Shown: piece after piece, positions 1-7,701 of the stretch
How the letters are laid out: each line of letters opens with the position of its first letter
Position numbering within the stretch: the stretch's first letter is position 1
Assembly: GCF_002379095.1 (NCBI RefSeq)
Contig: NZ_NBZV01000050.1
Span: 1-33,189 of the forward strand
Direction: 5' to 3'
Origin: Polaromonas sp. AER18D-145
GTDB lineage: Bacteria > Pseudomonadota > Gammaproteobacteria > Burkholderiales > Burkholderiaceae_C
Length of the DNA stretch: 33,189 bases
Translations under genes and position numbers: made by a program
The notes under the pieces: generated by a model
Database searches by the model: none
Told to the model about the DNA's origin: nothing
The model's input: only the letters and a program-made list of their open reading frames with translations

Positions 1-1
1 C

Positions 2-142
2 GTCGTCGAGGGTCTGAACAACAAGGTCAAAGTGACCATGAGAAAATCCTACGGGTTTCGGACCTTCAGAATCACTGAACTCGCCCTATATCACGTACTT
101 GGCAAGCTTCCTGAGCCGCAACTCGCCCACAGATTTTACTGA
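2..142 (+). CDS. ISL3-family transposase, C-terminal end (partial, runs off the window)
   Basis: Only the last 46 residues are visible, in frame from base 2 to the TGA at 140-142. They read VVEGLNNKVK, then RKSYGFRTF, then ALYHVLGKLPEP, ending in AHRFY. EGLNNK and KSYGFR are the conserved tail of DDE transposases of the ISL3 (IS204/IS1001/IS1096/IS1165) family. This segment follows the last catalytic Glu and normally ends the protein. The rest of the gene lies to the left, so whether the element is active cannot be judged. Confidence 0.8.
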   Translation, partial: VVEGLNNKVKVTMRKSYGFRTFRITELALYHVLGKLPEPQLAHRFY

Positions 143-211
143 CGAAGCTATTTTCTCAGACGAGGCTTACATCAAGCACACAACCGAGGGGGTTTTGCTG
201 AGTTTCCCTAG

Positions 212-372
212 GAGCCTGTCGGGCTTGGGGCGTCGAAAGCGAAAATTGGCCCCAGCGAGGACAGTTTTTGCCGGATGTGCAGGCCCATAGCCCAGCTATG
301 GGACAAAAAGACGGTGAAAAATGGACCGCTGCGGTCGATTTGCAGCCGACGATTCCCAAGTCCGACAGGCTC
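212..372. mobile_element. MITE-like insertion, ~161 bp, flanked by CTAG
   Basis: Two inverted arms face each other: GAGCCTGTCGGGCTTGGG at 212-229 and CCCAAGTCCGACAGGCTC at 355-372, with one mismatch in 18. Each end is flanked by CTAG (208-211 and 373-376), a plausible 4-bp target duplication. The match extends two more bases outward (CC and GG), so the symmetry is 24 bp overall. There is no convincing gene inside. A CTAG target with ends of this kind would suit a non-autonomous relative of an IS1182-type element, but that parentage is only an inference. It sits in the non-coding right end of the ISL3 element. Confidence 0.6.
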
Positions 373-439
373 CTAGGGCAGCAGGTAACCGTATCTCTGG
401 TGAAGGAAGAGCCCTAACTGCGGTGCCAGCCCTCCTAAG

Positions 440-817
440 TTATTGATTTATATAGATCTCAGTTTGCTCTATATATGGTGATGCCCACGTGCGCGGGGCG
501 AGCACGGCTGGCTGTCCCGGAAATTTGCATAGCCAGCGCTGGCGCGCCGAGGTAGAGCGCGCTTTGAGGCTGTCGCCCCGCTGGATCACCTGAGTGCCTT
601 CGATCAGCATGCCCTTTTCGTCGATCTTGATCACCTGGGCATAGATCATCACTGGCAGCACGTAGGAGCCGTCCGGCTTCATCAGCTGGGCCATGAGGGT
701 GCTGTCGCCGCGCCGCTTGCTCAGCACCAGCTCGCCGCGGGCAGGGCCGATTTTCAGAACCTCAACCGGGTCCATCAGGCCGCCGCTGTCGATCAGGCGG
801 TAGACATCGAACTGCAT
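440..817 (-). CDS. Hypothetical protein, 125 aa
   Basis: I do not recognise this protein. It has no signal peptide or membrane segment. The N-terminal two thirds look like a folded, mostly beta domain (MQFDVYRLIDSGG, then alternating hydrophobic strands up to about residue 85). The C-terminal 35 residues are basic and probably less ordered. It lies 61 bases downstream of the SRAP gene on the same strand, so the two are probably co-transcribed. Small unknown genes next to SRAP genes are common on integrative and plasmid elements, which is the only hint of a role. The ATG at 817 is the natural start. Confidence 0.6.
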   Translation of the reverse strand: MQFDVYRLIDSGGLMDPVEVLKIGPARGELVLSKRRGDSTLMAQLMKPDGSYVLPVMIYAQVIKIDEKGMLIEGTQVIQRGDSLKARSTSARQRWLCKFPGQPAVLAPRTWASPYIEQTEIYINQ

Positions 818-878
818 TCAGAATACTGGTTAAATGTACAGTATTGCAGTATAGTGCGAGCAAGAGGCGCGCGGGAGG

Positions 879-1559
879 CTAGAGCGTGATCTCGACCTGT
901 TTGGTGGGATCTGCCGCCCCGTGGTGGAAGACGTCCATGGAGGGGAGTTGGATGAGCTGATCAGCCTGGGCCACCGTGCCATTTAGCCATTGGTCCCAGT
1001 GCTCGCGCTCCAGCGGAACCACGGCACGTTTGTCTGCCTTGTCGCCTGCCGTTGTAGGGCCAGGTCGATGCATTGCCCTTAGAAGAGGATGCGCGTCACA
1101 ATTTTGGGTTATTAGTGAGTAGGAAAAGTCACATTCGCCAGTGGCTGGATCCGTCCATTCAGACCAAATTCCTGCCAGGGCCCAGGGATCGCCATCAGCC
1201 CGAGAAAACCGCCACCAAATGTTCTTGCCAGTTCCCCAATACGGCTCATCAAAGCTCTCTGCCGGCACAAGGCACCGCTGCCCCCGCTTCCATGGCCCGC
1301 GAAAGGTCCATGCAGTTGCCAGGCGCTCACGCCGGGCGTTGTTCGTGCTCATTGGCCGGCCGTCCTCGGTCATCGGCTTTCGTGTTGGCGAGTGTGGCGG
1401 AATCAACCCCCACTGACCAACCTGCGCCACTGGAGCCGTTGTCACGAATGGCCCAGACTTGAGGGGCGCAACGAGTGGCAGGTACGGCTGTACGGGCGCA
1501 CCAACCTGGAACTTCATGCTGATTCGGGCCCCAGTCGGCGCCATGTAGAGATTGCACAT
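879..1559 (-). CDS. SOS response-associated peptidase (SRAP, YedK/HMCES family)
   Basis: A 226-residue SRAP-domain protein. Family members shield abasic sites in single-stranded DNA by forming a thiazolidine crosslink through Cys2, which requires removal of Met1. The sequence begins MCNLY, so Cys2 is present; most members read MCGR or MCGRY, which makes this a divergent branch. Other family residues are visible: the NNARRE motif (residues 73-78, usually NAR.E), CLVPAESFDEP (96-106) with a Glu at 105, and HRPG with His164 in the place of the catalytic His. The end, DKRAVVPLEREHWDQWL, also fits. SRAP genes are frequent on mobile elements, which suits this location. The start is fixed by the need for Cys2. 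Confidence 0.87.
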   Translation of the reverse strand: MCNLYMAPTGARISMKFQVGAPVQPYLPLVAPLKSGPFVTTAPVAQVGQWGLIPPHSPTRKPMTEDGRPMSTNNARRERLATAWTFRGPWKRGQRCLVPAESFDEPYWGTGKNIWWRFSRADGDPWALAGIWSEWTDPATGECDFSYSLITQNCDAHPLLRAMHRPGPTTAGDKADKRAVVPLEREHWDQWLNGTVAQADQLIQLPSMDVFHHGAADPTKQVEITL

Positions 1560-1642
1560 GGCATCACTTTAGCGCCGGACGGGAGCGCTGCCAAATTCTG
1601 GTCTTCAACGGTGGCGACCTCGCAGCCATGTTTCTAAAATCC

Positions 1643-1655
1643 ACACCTAAGGTGT
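1643..1655. promoter_or_regulatory. Short palindrome between divergent genes
   Basis: ACACC-TAA-GGTGT is a perfect inverted repeat in the 115-base gap between the divergently read SRAP gene and the small membrane protein gene. Its position, 20 bases before the ATG at 1675, would suit an operator. No regulator is identified and the motif was not seen elsewhere, so this is only a candidate. Confidence 0.25.
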
Positions 1656-1674
1656 CACACCGCGAAGGTATTTC

Positions 1675-1986
1675 ATGCTGGTTCGCTTTTACATCACACT
1701 CTCACTGGCCGCTGCAGCATTCAGCGCGGTAGGCATCCTCGCACCTGGGGTTGGCGAGTTGCTTTTAGGAATTCTGATCTGCGGACTGGCTCTGATTGCA
1801 GCGCTCCTTTTCTACGTTTTGGGGAAAAACCCGACGACCCCAATCGCCCCTCAAGCATCCCTATGCGAACCTTGGCCAGATGCTGTTGTCCCGGAGGGCC
1901 TGCCGATTCAGGACTTCCAACGAGTCCCACCTCCCACTGGACTTGCATTCTCGTCCTCGCCGGCCGCCAACGGACCGCGTTTCTGA
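1675..1986 (+). CDS. Small membrane protein, hypothetical, 103 aa
   Basis: The first 50 residues form two hydrophobic helices (about 5-27 and 30-50) joined by a short GVGE loop. A Pro- and Ser-rich polar tail of about 50 residues follows. I recognise no family. The stop at 1984-1986 falls only five bases before the left repeat of the IS630 element. The tail may therefore be original, or the 3' end may have been remodelled when the region beyond was lost. No partner gene is obvious. Confidence 0.4.
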   Translation: MLVRFYITLSLAAAAFSAVGILAPGVGELLLGILICGLALIAALLFYVLGKNPTTPIAPQASLCEPWPDAVVPEGLPIQDFQRVPPPTGLAFSSSPAANGPRF

Positions 1987-2006
1987 TCGTCTATAGCAAT
2001 CGCGAA

Positions 2007-3038
2007 TCAAAATGCAGGTTTTTGAATGACCTGAAAGTTGTCTGCAAATCGGGTGGTAAGTGACTTGGAAAGCTTGCCCCAACGGTTCATGAAAAAGTCC
2101 TTGATGGTCCATGTGAAGGTTTTTGCGTCAGGGAAATAAACGTTGTCGCGCACCTCCTCGTTCATCACCTTCCAAGCCCGCTCAATCAAGTTGAGGTTGG
2201 GCGAATAAGGTGGAAGGTGCCAGAGCTTGATGTTCAGGCGTGTAGCCTCTGCTTGCGTCGCCTTGCTCACGCAATAGGAGCCTTGGTCCAGAATGATGTG
2301 GAGCGTGAAAAACCTGGTTCTCGGGTAGCTTCTGCGAAGCCTTACGAAGTGCTCTCCCAGGGTCTGCGAGTTGACCGTTTCTGGAAACGTGGTGACCAGT
2401 TTCATGGTCGCAGGCTCAAAAGATCCGAGTACATTGACACGGGTTTTCCCCGCCGTCGTCGCTACGATTTTTCTCTCACCTTTGATCGACCAGCCGTAGC
2501 CCAGTTTGGTGGCCATGGTGGGGTGAGCGGCATCAAGGAAAAGCAAAGCCTCCCCTTCGGGCAGATTGTCTTTGAGCGTGCGGTATGTGTCGATGAATTC
2601 GAGCTGCGCCTGAGGGTCTGCCTTGGCTGGGGCAGGCTCACTCTTTTTGAAAGAGAAGTCATTGCGCTTTAGCCAATCCGTCATGCCCGAGAGGGAGAAT
2701 TTGACGCCGAAAAGGCCTTTGACTTTTTGGACGACAGATTGTGCGCTAGCCACGTCACAGGCGGCCAAGATGGCGCTCAACCGAGCGGCCTGCTCGGAGT
2801 TCAATTTTCCCTCGGAACCCCCGCTTGATCCACCCAACTTGTCGTTGTCGAAATAGTCTTGCAGGTGCCGACGGGCCGTCTGTTCATCGATGAAGAGAAA
2901 CTTGGCGATCTCGGCAAAGCTCTCGCCTTGATCGGCAAGCAGTACGACTTTCATCCGGTCGCCAATTTTTCGATCACGCTCGACCCGATGGGCTGATTTC
3001 AGGGAGGAGCGTTGGCTGGTGGTGAGAAAATATGACAC
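2007..3038 (-). CDS. IS630-family transposase, DD34E, intact
   Basis: A 343-residue transposase. The N-terminus carries a helix-turn-helix region (about residues 30-65, ESFAEIAKFLFIDEQTARRHL). The catalytic core has Asp169 (LLFLDAAH), Asp251 (IILDQGSY) and Glu286 (PPYSPNLNLIERAWK). The 34-residue spacing between the last two is the DD34E hallmark of the family. Nothing is missing or frameshifted, so it could be active. The start is taken as GTG at 3038 because the frame closes just upstream (TGA at 3048-3050). The stop lies inside the left terminal repeat, as is common in compact elements. Confidence 0.93.
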   Translation of the reverse strand: MSYFLTTSQRSSLKSAHRVERDRKIGDRMKVVLLADQGESFAEIAKFLFIDEQTARRHLQDYFDNDKLGGSSGGSEGKLNSEQAARLSAILAACDVASAQSVVQKVKGLFGVKFSLSGMTDWLKRNDFSFKKSEPAPAKADPQAQLEFIDTYRTLKDNLPEGEALLFLDAAHPTMATKLGYGWSIKGERKIVATTAGKTRVNVLGSFEPATMKLVTTFPETVNSQTLGEHFVRLRRSYPRTRFFTLHIILDQGSYCVSKATQAEATRLNIKLWHLPPYSPNLNLIERAWKVMNEEVRDNVYFPDAKTFTWTIKDFFMNRWGKLSKSLTTRFADNFQVIQKPAF

Positions 3039-3049
3039 CCCATATTTTC
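3026..3049 (-). promoter_or_regulatory. Hairpin over the IS630 transposase start codon
   Basis: GAAAATATG (3026-3034) and CATATTTTC (3041-3049) are perfect 9-base arms around a 6-base loop. The GTG start of the transposase (3036-3038) lies in the loop. In mRNA this would fold around the start region. Insertion sequences often use such structures to limit translation of read-in transcripts; that role here is inferred from position. Confidence 0.45.
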
Positions 3050-3106
3050 ACGCATCGCGTGAATGAAAAGTCATCCCGGCTGCTGCATTTTGATTCGCGA
3101 TTGCTA

Positions 3107-3609
3107 TAGGAACCGACGAAGAGGCCACTGACTGCCCAGTCCCGGCCCCACTGGCCGAGTTGCGGCCCCAGGAATGCGGCCAACACGCCGCCCGCGACAA
3201 CCCAGGAGATCGCCCGACTTGCGTGGTTGGGGTCGGTGGCTTCAACGGCGGCAAATCGATAGTAGTTGGCGAAGCCCTGATAGCTGCCAAGTAGCAGATG
3301 CCCGGTGACGAAAAGCACGAATGAGCTTTTCTGCAACGCCAGCGCGCACAAAAGGCTGCCACTCAGGCCAAGTGAGGCCCCGAGCAGAAAGCCAACTCGT
3401 CGACCGTAGTGACGCATCAGAAGAGCCGCTGGCAATGATGCGATTGCGGTGCCGATCACCATCATGGCCATTGGCAGCGTGGCGAGACCCTTGTCTGGTG
3501 CCAGAACGCCGCCGAGAATGGCACCGAGCGCCACCGACATCACGATGGCTGAAAGCATCAGTGCCTGACTGAATACAAGCAGCAGAACATTACGTCGCCC
3601 GGTAAACAT
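3107..3609 (-). pseudogene. MFS transporter, N-terminal half only, cut by IS630
   Basis: About 167 residues of a major facilitator protein remain, starting at the ATG at 3609. They cover transmembrane helices 1-5 or so, with the MFS loop signature RHYGRRVGFLLG after helix 2. The frame runs to GLFVGSY and then into the IS630 end, picking up a nonsense tail inside the element. MFS proteins are usually about 400 residues, so roughly half is lost. If the IS is removed at its TA duplication the next codon would be TAG, and the left flank shows no MFS-like sequence in any frame. The 3' half was therefore deleted, not merely interrupted. It is the last gene of the sulfur module, 29 bases after the periplasmic rhodanese. 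Confidence 0.85.
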
Positions 3610-3638
3610 CGGATGGCCTTCGGTATGCGGATCGAATT

Positions 3639-4103
3639 TTAGTGTGTCACCTGGCCGGATGCCTTGACCGCCGAATCAAAACCACCCTTGGCTTTCCACT
3701 CGGCGAAGCCACCTTGCAGAATTCGGACATTTTCGTATCCGGCCACGCGCAGTGCAAACCCTGCCTGTGCCGACAAACTGCCAGTGTTGCAGTAGATCAG
3801 GACCGGCTTGTCCTTCGGGATCGAGGTGCGCTGGGCCAGCACCTGACGCCACTCGATGTTGTTGGCCCCCGGAATGTGCTCTTTCGCGAACTGGTCCTTG
3901 TCACGGGCATCAATCACGAAGAAACGCTTCCAGTCCTCCTTTGGAATTTGCTCCGGGAAGATGGTAGCGCCACCATAGTCGACGAATTCCAGATAAGCTT
4001 CCATCGCATTGATGGCGGCCTTCATATCGTCGGCGCGTGCAGGCATGCTGCCTGCGAAGAAGATCAAAGCGATGAGTGAAATCGGGTACGCCAGTATTTT
4101 CAT
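3639..4103 (-). CDS. Periplasmic rhodanese-domain protein, 154 aa
   Basis: A signal peptide (MKILAYPISLIALIFFAGS, cleavage likely after ARA near residue 24) leads into one rhodanese domain. Rhodaneses carry sulfane sulfur as a persulfide on an active-site Cys. Here that is Cys105 in the loop IYCNTGSLSAQ. FFVIDARDKDQFAKEHIPGA is the conserved first half of the domain, and GYENVRILQGGFAEWKAKGG the end. The protein should act in the periplasm, passing sulfur to or from thiosulfate-type compounds. It lies 24 bases after the MFS gene in the same operon, beside transport genes of the sulfur module. The natural acceptor is not known. Confidence 0.88.
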   Translation of the reverse strand: MKILAYPISLIALIFFAGSMPARADDMKAAINAMEAYLEFVDYGGATIFPEQIPKEDWKRFFVIDARDKDQFAKEHIPGANNIEWRQVLAQRTSIPKDKPVLIYCNTGSLSAQAGFALRVAGYENVRILQGGFAEWKAKGGFDSAVKASGQVTH

Positions 4104-4127
4104 GCTTATCTTTCGTTGGGGAGTGAA

Positions 4128-5441
4128 TCAGGCGGGATTGAGCCGCGGGTGGGTTTCTTCCCCCAGTAGCCACAGCAGGCCGCCAGAGACGAACATCGAC
4201 AGGGCAACGAACCAGAACGCCGCCTCCATTTGTCCGCTGAAGTGCGCCACCATGCCCAGCCCGAGGCCCCCGATGCCATAGCCGAGATCACGCCAGAACC
4301 GGTAAATGCCAATGGCTGAACCACGCCAGTTCGGGTGCGATATGTCTGCCACAGCCGCCGACAGGTTGGGGTACAGCAGTGCCATGCCAAAGCCTGAGAC
4401 GGCAGCCGACAGCATCCACCAGGCCACGCCCTGCCCGAGCAGCATCATCGCCACCCCCGCACCACAAATCCACATGCCCCACACATTGGGCCGGTGGCGT
4501 CCGATGCGGTCCGACAGCTTGCCGGTGAACAACTGCGAGCCCCCCCAGACAAAACCGTAGACGCCAATGATCCAGCCGATATTGGGCAAGCTGATGCCCT
4601 GCTGGTAGAGAAACACCGGGTAGAACACCCAGACCAGGGCATCAACAAATTTCTCGACCAGCCCGGCCTGACAGAGCGCCGCCATGCGGCGGTCGCGCCA
4701 GCTCATCAGTGTGAACATGTCCCAGGTCGTCGGCTTGGCCGGCACATGGACCGGATAACGCGGTATGGGCCCGGTCGCTTTGCCTGCCGCGTGGCGCGCC
4801 CCTTCTGCCTTCGCCCAAGGCAGTGTTTCCCTGACAAAAAACTGTGTCAGCACCAGCGCTGAAACCAGCACGATCAGGCCAAAGATCAGCAAGCCCTGGC
4901 GCGCACCGAAGGCCGTGGCCATGTAGGCGGTGACGATGCCGGCAATGGCTACGCCGACATAGCCGGCAAACTCATTGAGGCCGATGGTCAGGCCGCGCTG
5001 GTCGGGCCGCGTGATGTCGAGCTTGGAGGTCTGCGTCATGGACCAGGCAAAGCCCTGGTTGACGCCCAGCAACACGGTGGCGGCGACGATCCAGCCCCAA
5101 CTCGGGGCGTACATGATCATGAACGGGATCGGCAGGGCACTGAGCCAGCCGAGCATGAGCACTTTCTTGCGCCCAATCTGTTCAGACAGGCGCCCCGCCA
5201 CAAAATTGAGCGTTCCCTTGACGAAGCCAAAGGCCACGACAAAGGCGATGAGCAGCATGAAGGAGCCTTTCGGAACCCCAAACTCGGAACTTGCCAGTGC
5301 CGGCACAACGGTGCGCATCATGCCCAGTGTCAAGCCGACCAGTAGCACCTGCAGCAGCTGGAAAGTAAACTGGGCCAGGTTGTGGCGAATGCCATGCAGG
5401 TAGTCCTGGTACTCGTGGCGGGCTTCGCTGAATTCACTCAT
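4128..5441 (-). CDS. MFS transporter, 437 aa, of the sulfur operon
   Basis: A full-length major facilitator protein with about twelve hydrophobic helices. The loop motif RLSEQIGRKKV follows helix 2, and its repeat KLSDRIGRHRP opens the second half. A hydrophilic central loop runs from about residue 210 to 250. The substrate cannot be read from the sequence. Its place, 18 bases after the YeeE/YedE gene and before a periplasmic rhodanese, suggests it moves a sulfur compound such as sulfite or thiosulfate. A second, truncated MFS gene ends the same operon. The short cytoplasmic N-terminus (MSEFSEARHEYQDYLHGIRHN) is typical of related transporters in sulfur-oxidation clusters. Confidence 0.85.
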   Translation of the reverse strand: MSEFSEARHEYQDYLHGIRHNLAQFTFQLLQVLLVGLTLGMMRTVVPALASSEFGVPKGSFMLLIAFVVAFGFVKGTLNFVAGRLSEQIGRKKVLMLGWLSALPIPFMIMYAPSWGWIVAATVLLGVNQGFAWSMTQTSKLDITRPDQRGLTIGLNEFAGYVGVAIAGIVTAYMATAFGARQGLLIFGLIVLVSALVLTQFFVRETLPWAKAEGARHAAGKATGPIPRYPVHVPAKPTTWDMFTLMSWRDRRMAALCQAGLVEKFVDALVWVFYPVFLYQQGISLPNIGWIIGVYGFVWGGSQLFTGKLSDRIGRHRPNVWGMWICGAGVAMMLLGQGVAWWMLSAAVSGFGMALLYPNLSAAVADISHPNWRGSAIGIYRFWRDLGYGIGGLGLGMVAHFSGQMEAAFWFVALSMFVSGGLLWLLGEETHPRLNPA

Positions 5442-5459
5442 GTTATTTTCCCTGAACGG

Positions 5460-6512
5460 TCAGACGCTGGCGGCCGGATTGGCGCGCGTCGCCATGGCAA
5501 GCACCCGGTGTGCCATCCAGGCACCCAGCACCATGCTGGCCACCGCGATAAAACTCGATACCGACAGGGTGGCGACACCCGCCATGCCCTGTCCGATGGT
5601 GCAGCCCATCGCGAGAATGCCGCCCCAGGCCATCATCACACCGCCAGCCACATTGCGCAGCATCTGCGCCCCGGTGGGCATGACCCACTGGAAACGGCGT
5701 GCCACGATGACGCTGAGCAAAGCGCCGAGGAACACGCCCAGCACCGCCGTGGAGCCGAACTTCAGGGGGAAGCCCAGCCGCTCCATGGTGAGGTAGCGCA
5801 TCAAATCCTGCGCCGGCGCGACAAAGGCCAGTGCCGATGTAACGGGCGTGTCGAATTCGCTGGTACCCGCAATGCTCACATACCAGCTGGCAGCCACCAG
5901 ACCACCTACCACCATGCCCGACAGCGGAAGTTTCCAGCCCCACCATTCGGATTGACGCGGCGCCCGCAACAGGAATGCACTGATCAGCGCGACCAGTCCC
6001 GCTGTCACTGTCCAGGCGGGCACACCGCCGAGCAAGGCAGGCAGTGTCCTGGCGGGCAAGGTCATTGCCGGTCCGCTGGCGATCTCCCGCAACGGAGCCA
6101 ACGCGCCTTCCAGGCTGGCCATGATGGCCAGCACGAAAACCAGCCAGGTCAGCAGGGCACCGCCTTGCCCCTCTGCTGCGCGTACCATGATCCGGCTCGG
6201 GCATCCCCCGGCCAGCATCATCCCTGCGCCGAACACCACGCCGCCAATCACCAGCCCCACCAATGGCACGCTGGCGCGCAGATACGGTGTGCCGCTCAAA
6301 TCCACCCAGCCCAACCCGGATAGCAGTTGTGTACCTGCCAGAGCCACGGCCACCGCCAGCAAAAAAGCACGCAGCTTGGCGTTGTCCTTGCCCTCGAAAG
6401 CGTTGGCCAACGCTGCGCGTGCGCAAAAACCACTACGCTGCAAGATGATGCCGAGCAACACGCCCAGCATCAAGCCACCCCATACCGGGATATTCAATCC
6501 ACCTGCACCCAT
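5460..6512 (-). CDS. YeeE/YedE family thiosulfate (sulfur) transporter, 350 aa
   Basis: A two-fold repeated membrane protein of the YeeE/YedE (sulf_transp) family. The best-studied member, TsuA, takes up thiosulfate using conserved cysteines along the pore. Three such sites are visible: Cys30 (RSGFCARAA), Cys104 (AGGCPSRI) and Cys304 (AMGCTIGQG), the last two being the signature loops of the two halves. About nine or ten hydrophobic segments are present. Many bacteria split the family into two half-size proteins; here it is one full-length chain. The gene lies between the persulfide-dioxygenase-like gene and an MFS gene, so it probably brings in the sulfur substrate that the operon processes. 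Confidence 0.88.
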   Translation of the reverse strand: MGAGGLNIPVWGGLMLGVLLGIILQRSGFCARAALANAFEGKDNAKLRAFLLAVAVALAGTQLLSGLGWVDLSGTPYLRASVPLVGLVIGGVVFGAGMMLAGGCPSRIMVRAAEGQGGALLTWLVFVLAIMASLEGALAPLREIASGPAMTLPARTLPALLGGVPAWTVTAGLVALISAFLLRAPRQSEWWGWKLPLSGMVVGGLVAASWYVSIAGTSEFDTPVTSALAFVAPAQDLMRYLTMERLGFPLKFGSTAVLGVFLGALLSVIVARRFQWVMPTGAQMLRNVAGGVMMAWGGILAMGCTIGQGMAGVATLSVSSFIAVASMVLGAWMAHRVLAMATRANPAASV

Positions 6513-6565
6513 GTCTGTCTCCGTTCAGTTTTTCAGTCTTTTTTTTGCCAGCGGATGAGTGCTCA

Positions 6566-7297
6566 TCAGGCTGCGATGTTCGCCGCGACGATGCGGTCCA
6601 TGTCGGCCGGATGCGGGGGGATTTCGCGTGTCAGCTCGACGATGAAGTCCTCGCGCGCCATGGAGAGCGCCGGGTTCCAGCGCTTCTCGAAACCGATGGT
6701 GGAGGACGGCTTGCCCGACAGGCCGACACCACAGACGCTGCCGGCCTGGTGCCCGGGGTAGATTTCCAGATCGGCCGGCAGGCCCAGCAGCTTGGCGTGC
6801 AACGAGTCGTACAGTTGTCCAGACATCTCGCGCTCCTTGCCGGCCAGGTCGGGGCGACCGACTGCGCCGACGAACAGGGTGTCACCGGTGATGACAAACC
6901 AGGGTGTCTCGCCGCGGCGCAGGTCGGAAACCAGCAGGCAGACGCTGTCAGGCGTATGGCCCGGTGTGTGCAATACCTCGACCTGCACATTGCCCAGATC
7001 GAGCTTTTGCCCGTCGCGCAGCGGCTCGAAAGCAAAGCCAACCTTGCCTTGGTCGAATTCGTGCAGACAATACGACGTGCCCAGCATTTCGGCCAGCCTG
7101 CGCCCGCCCGAATAGTGATCAGCATGGACGTGGGTGTCGATCACGTGCGTGATCTGCACGCCGGCCTTGCGTGCCTCTTCGACGAACCACGCCTCGTCGC
7201 CGGCCACCACGTCCACGGCGATGGCCCTGGCATACGTGGCACAGCCAAAAAAATAGGACAGCGAGGCTTCCTTCGTTGCAAATTGCTTGAAAAACAT
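6566..7297 (-). CDS. Metallo-beta-lactamase-fold persulfide dioxygenase-like protein (ETHE1 type)
   Basis: A 243-residue MBL-fold enzyme. Metal ligands are visible in THVHADH (His56, His58, Asp60, His61), HTPGHTPDS (His114) and TGDTLF (Asp139), with a late YPGHQAG His. The sequence GDTLFVGAVGRPDL is characteristic of ETHE1/persulfide dioxygenases, which oxidise glutathione persulfide to sulfite. Unlike glyoxalase II, this group binds a single iron. Its neighbours (DsrE-like carrier, rhodaneses, ArsR-type sensor) support a role in clearing sulfane sulfur. The alternative is a related MBL protein of unknown substrate. It starts nine bases after the DsrE gene, with a GGAGAAA ribosome site. Confidence 0.85.
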   Translation of the reverse strand: MFFKQFATKEASLSYFFGCATYARAIAVDVVAGDEAWFVEEARKAGVQITHVIDTHVHADHYSGGRRLAEMLGTSYCLHEFDQGKVGFAFEPLRDGQKLDLGNVQVEVLHTPGHTPDSVCLLVSDLRRGETPWFVITGDTLFVGAVGRPDLAGKEREMSGQLYDSLHAKLLGLPADLEIYPGHQAGSVCGVGLSGKPSSTIGFEKRWNPALSMAREDFIVELTREIPPHPADMDRIVAANIAA

Positions 7298-7306
7298 TTT
7301 TTCTCC

Positions 7307-7657
7307 TTAAAAAACGATGACTTTGTCGGCTTCGGCGGTCCAGTCAGCCAGCTGTGCGAGCGTTGAACGCTTGGCCCCATCGGTCAACTCGGTGTCCGTC
7401 AGACCACGTGCATCCATGCAGGTCCCGCACAGACCCACCTCACCTTGCCGGGCCACCTTGCCAAGCATGAGCTGGATGCTGTAGTAGCCCTGCGGCACCT
7501 TCTGGCCTGACTTGGCGCAGCCAACCGCGTCGGCCAGCAGGAACATTCGCACCTGCTGCCCTTCCTTACTGGCCAGGGCGCTGGCCAAACGCAACCCGTT
7601 ATAGGCGCGCTCATTGCCGTACGGGGCATCATTAAGAATGAAAAGTGTGGAAGTCAT
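7307..7657 (-). CDS. DsrE-family sulfur carrier-like protein, 116 aa
   Basis: A small cytoplasmic protein of the DsrE/DsrF-like fold (TLFILNDAPYGNERAYNGLRLA at the start). Family members carry sulfur on conserved cysteines or bind sulfur-relay partners. Three cysteines are placed as in the family: Cys47 (AVGCAKSG) and the pair Cys77/Cys80 (GLCGTC). The gene follows the ArsR-rhodanese regulator by 44 bases and precedes the persulfide-dioxygenase-like gene by nine. It probably hands sulfane sulfur between the transported compound and the oxidising enzyme; the exact donor and acceptor are not known. Confidence 0.85.
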   Translation of the reverse strand: MTSTLFILNDAPYGNERAYNGLRLASALASKEGQQVRMFLLADAVGCAKSGQKVPQGYYSIQLMLGKVARQGEVGLCGTCMDARGLTDTELTDGAKRSTLAQLADWTAEADKVIVF

Positions 7658-7701
7658 GACATATCCTCCGGGTTGAATTTGTGAGTTGAACTTTGCTTCG
7701 A

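Larger units (their letters stand above)
1..413 (+). mobile_element. Right end of an ISL3-family insertion sequence
   Basis: The window opens inside an ISL3-family element. It holds the last codons of the transposase (to 142) and about 270 bases of non-coding end. The probable right terminus is GGAAGAGCC at 405-413, whose reverse complement GGCTCTTCC is the start typical of ISL3-family inverted repeats. The other end lies outside the window, so the repeat pair cannot be compared here. A separate small element (212-372) lies between the transposase stop and this terminus. Family assignment rests on the transposase tail; the exact terminus is an inference. Confidence 0.6.
1994..3106 (-). mobile_element. 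Complete IS630-family insertion sequence (~1.11 kb)
   Basis: Perfect 27-bp inverted repeats lie at 1991-2017 and 3083-3109. The left one begins CTATAGCAATCGCG and ends AAAATGCAG. IS630-family elements duplicate a TA dinucleotide. Reading the outer TA pairs (1992-1993 and 3107-3108) as the duplication leaves an element of 1113 bp with one intact transposase gene and a restored target of CTAG. The element is visibly less GC-rich than its surroundings. It lies inside a truncated MFS gene, and its two flanks do not rejoin into one reading frame. Confidence 0.9.

Noticed and set aside
99..290. Small plus-strand frame over the ISL3 end and the MITE
   Set aside because: It overlaps the transposase tail in another frame and crosses the left arm of the inserted element; no protein-like features are seen.
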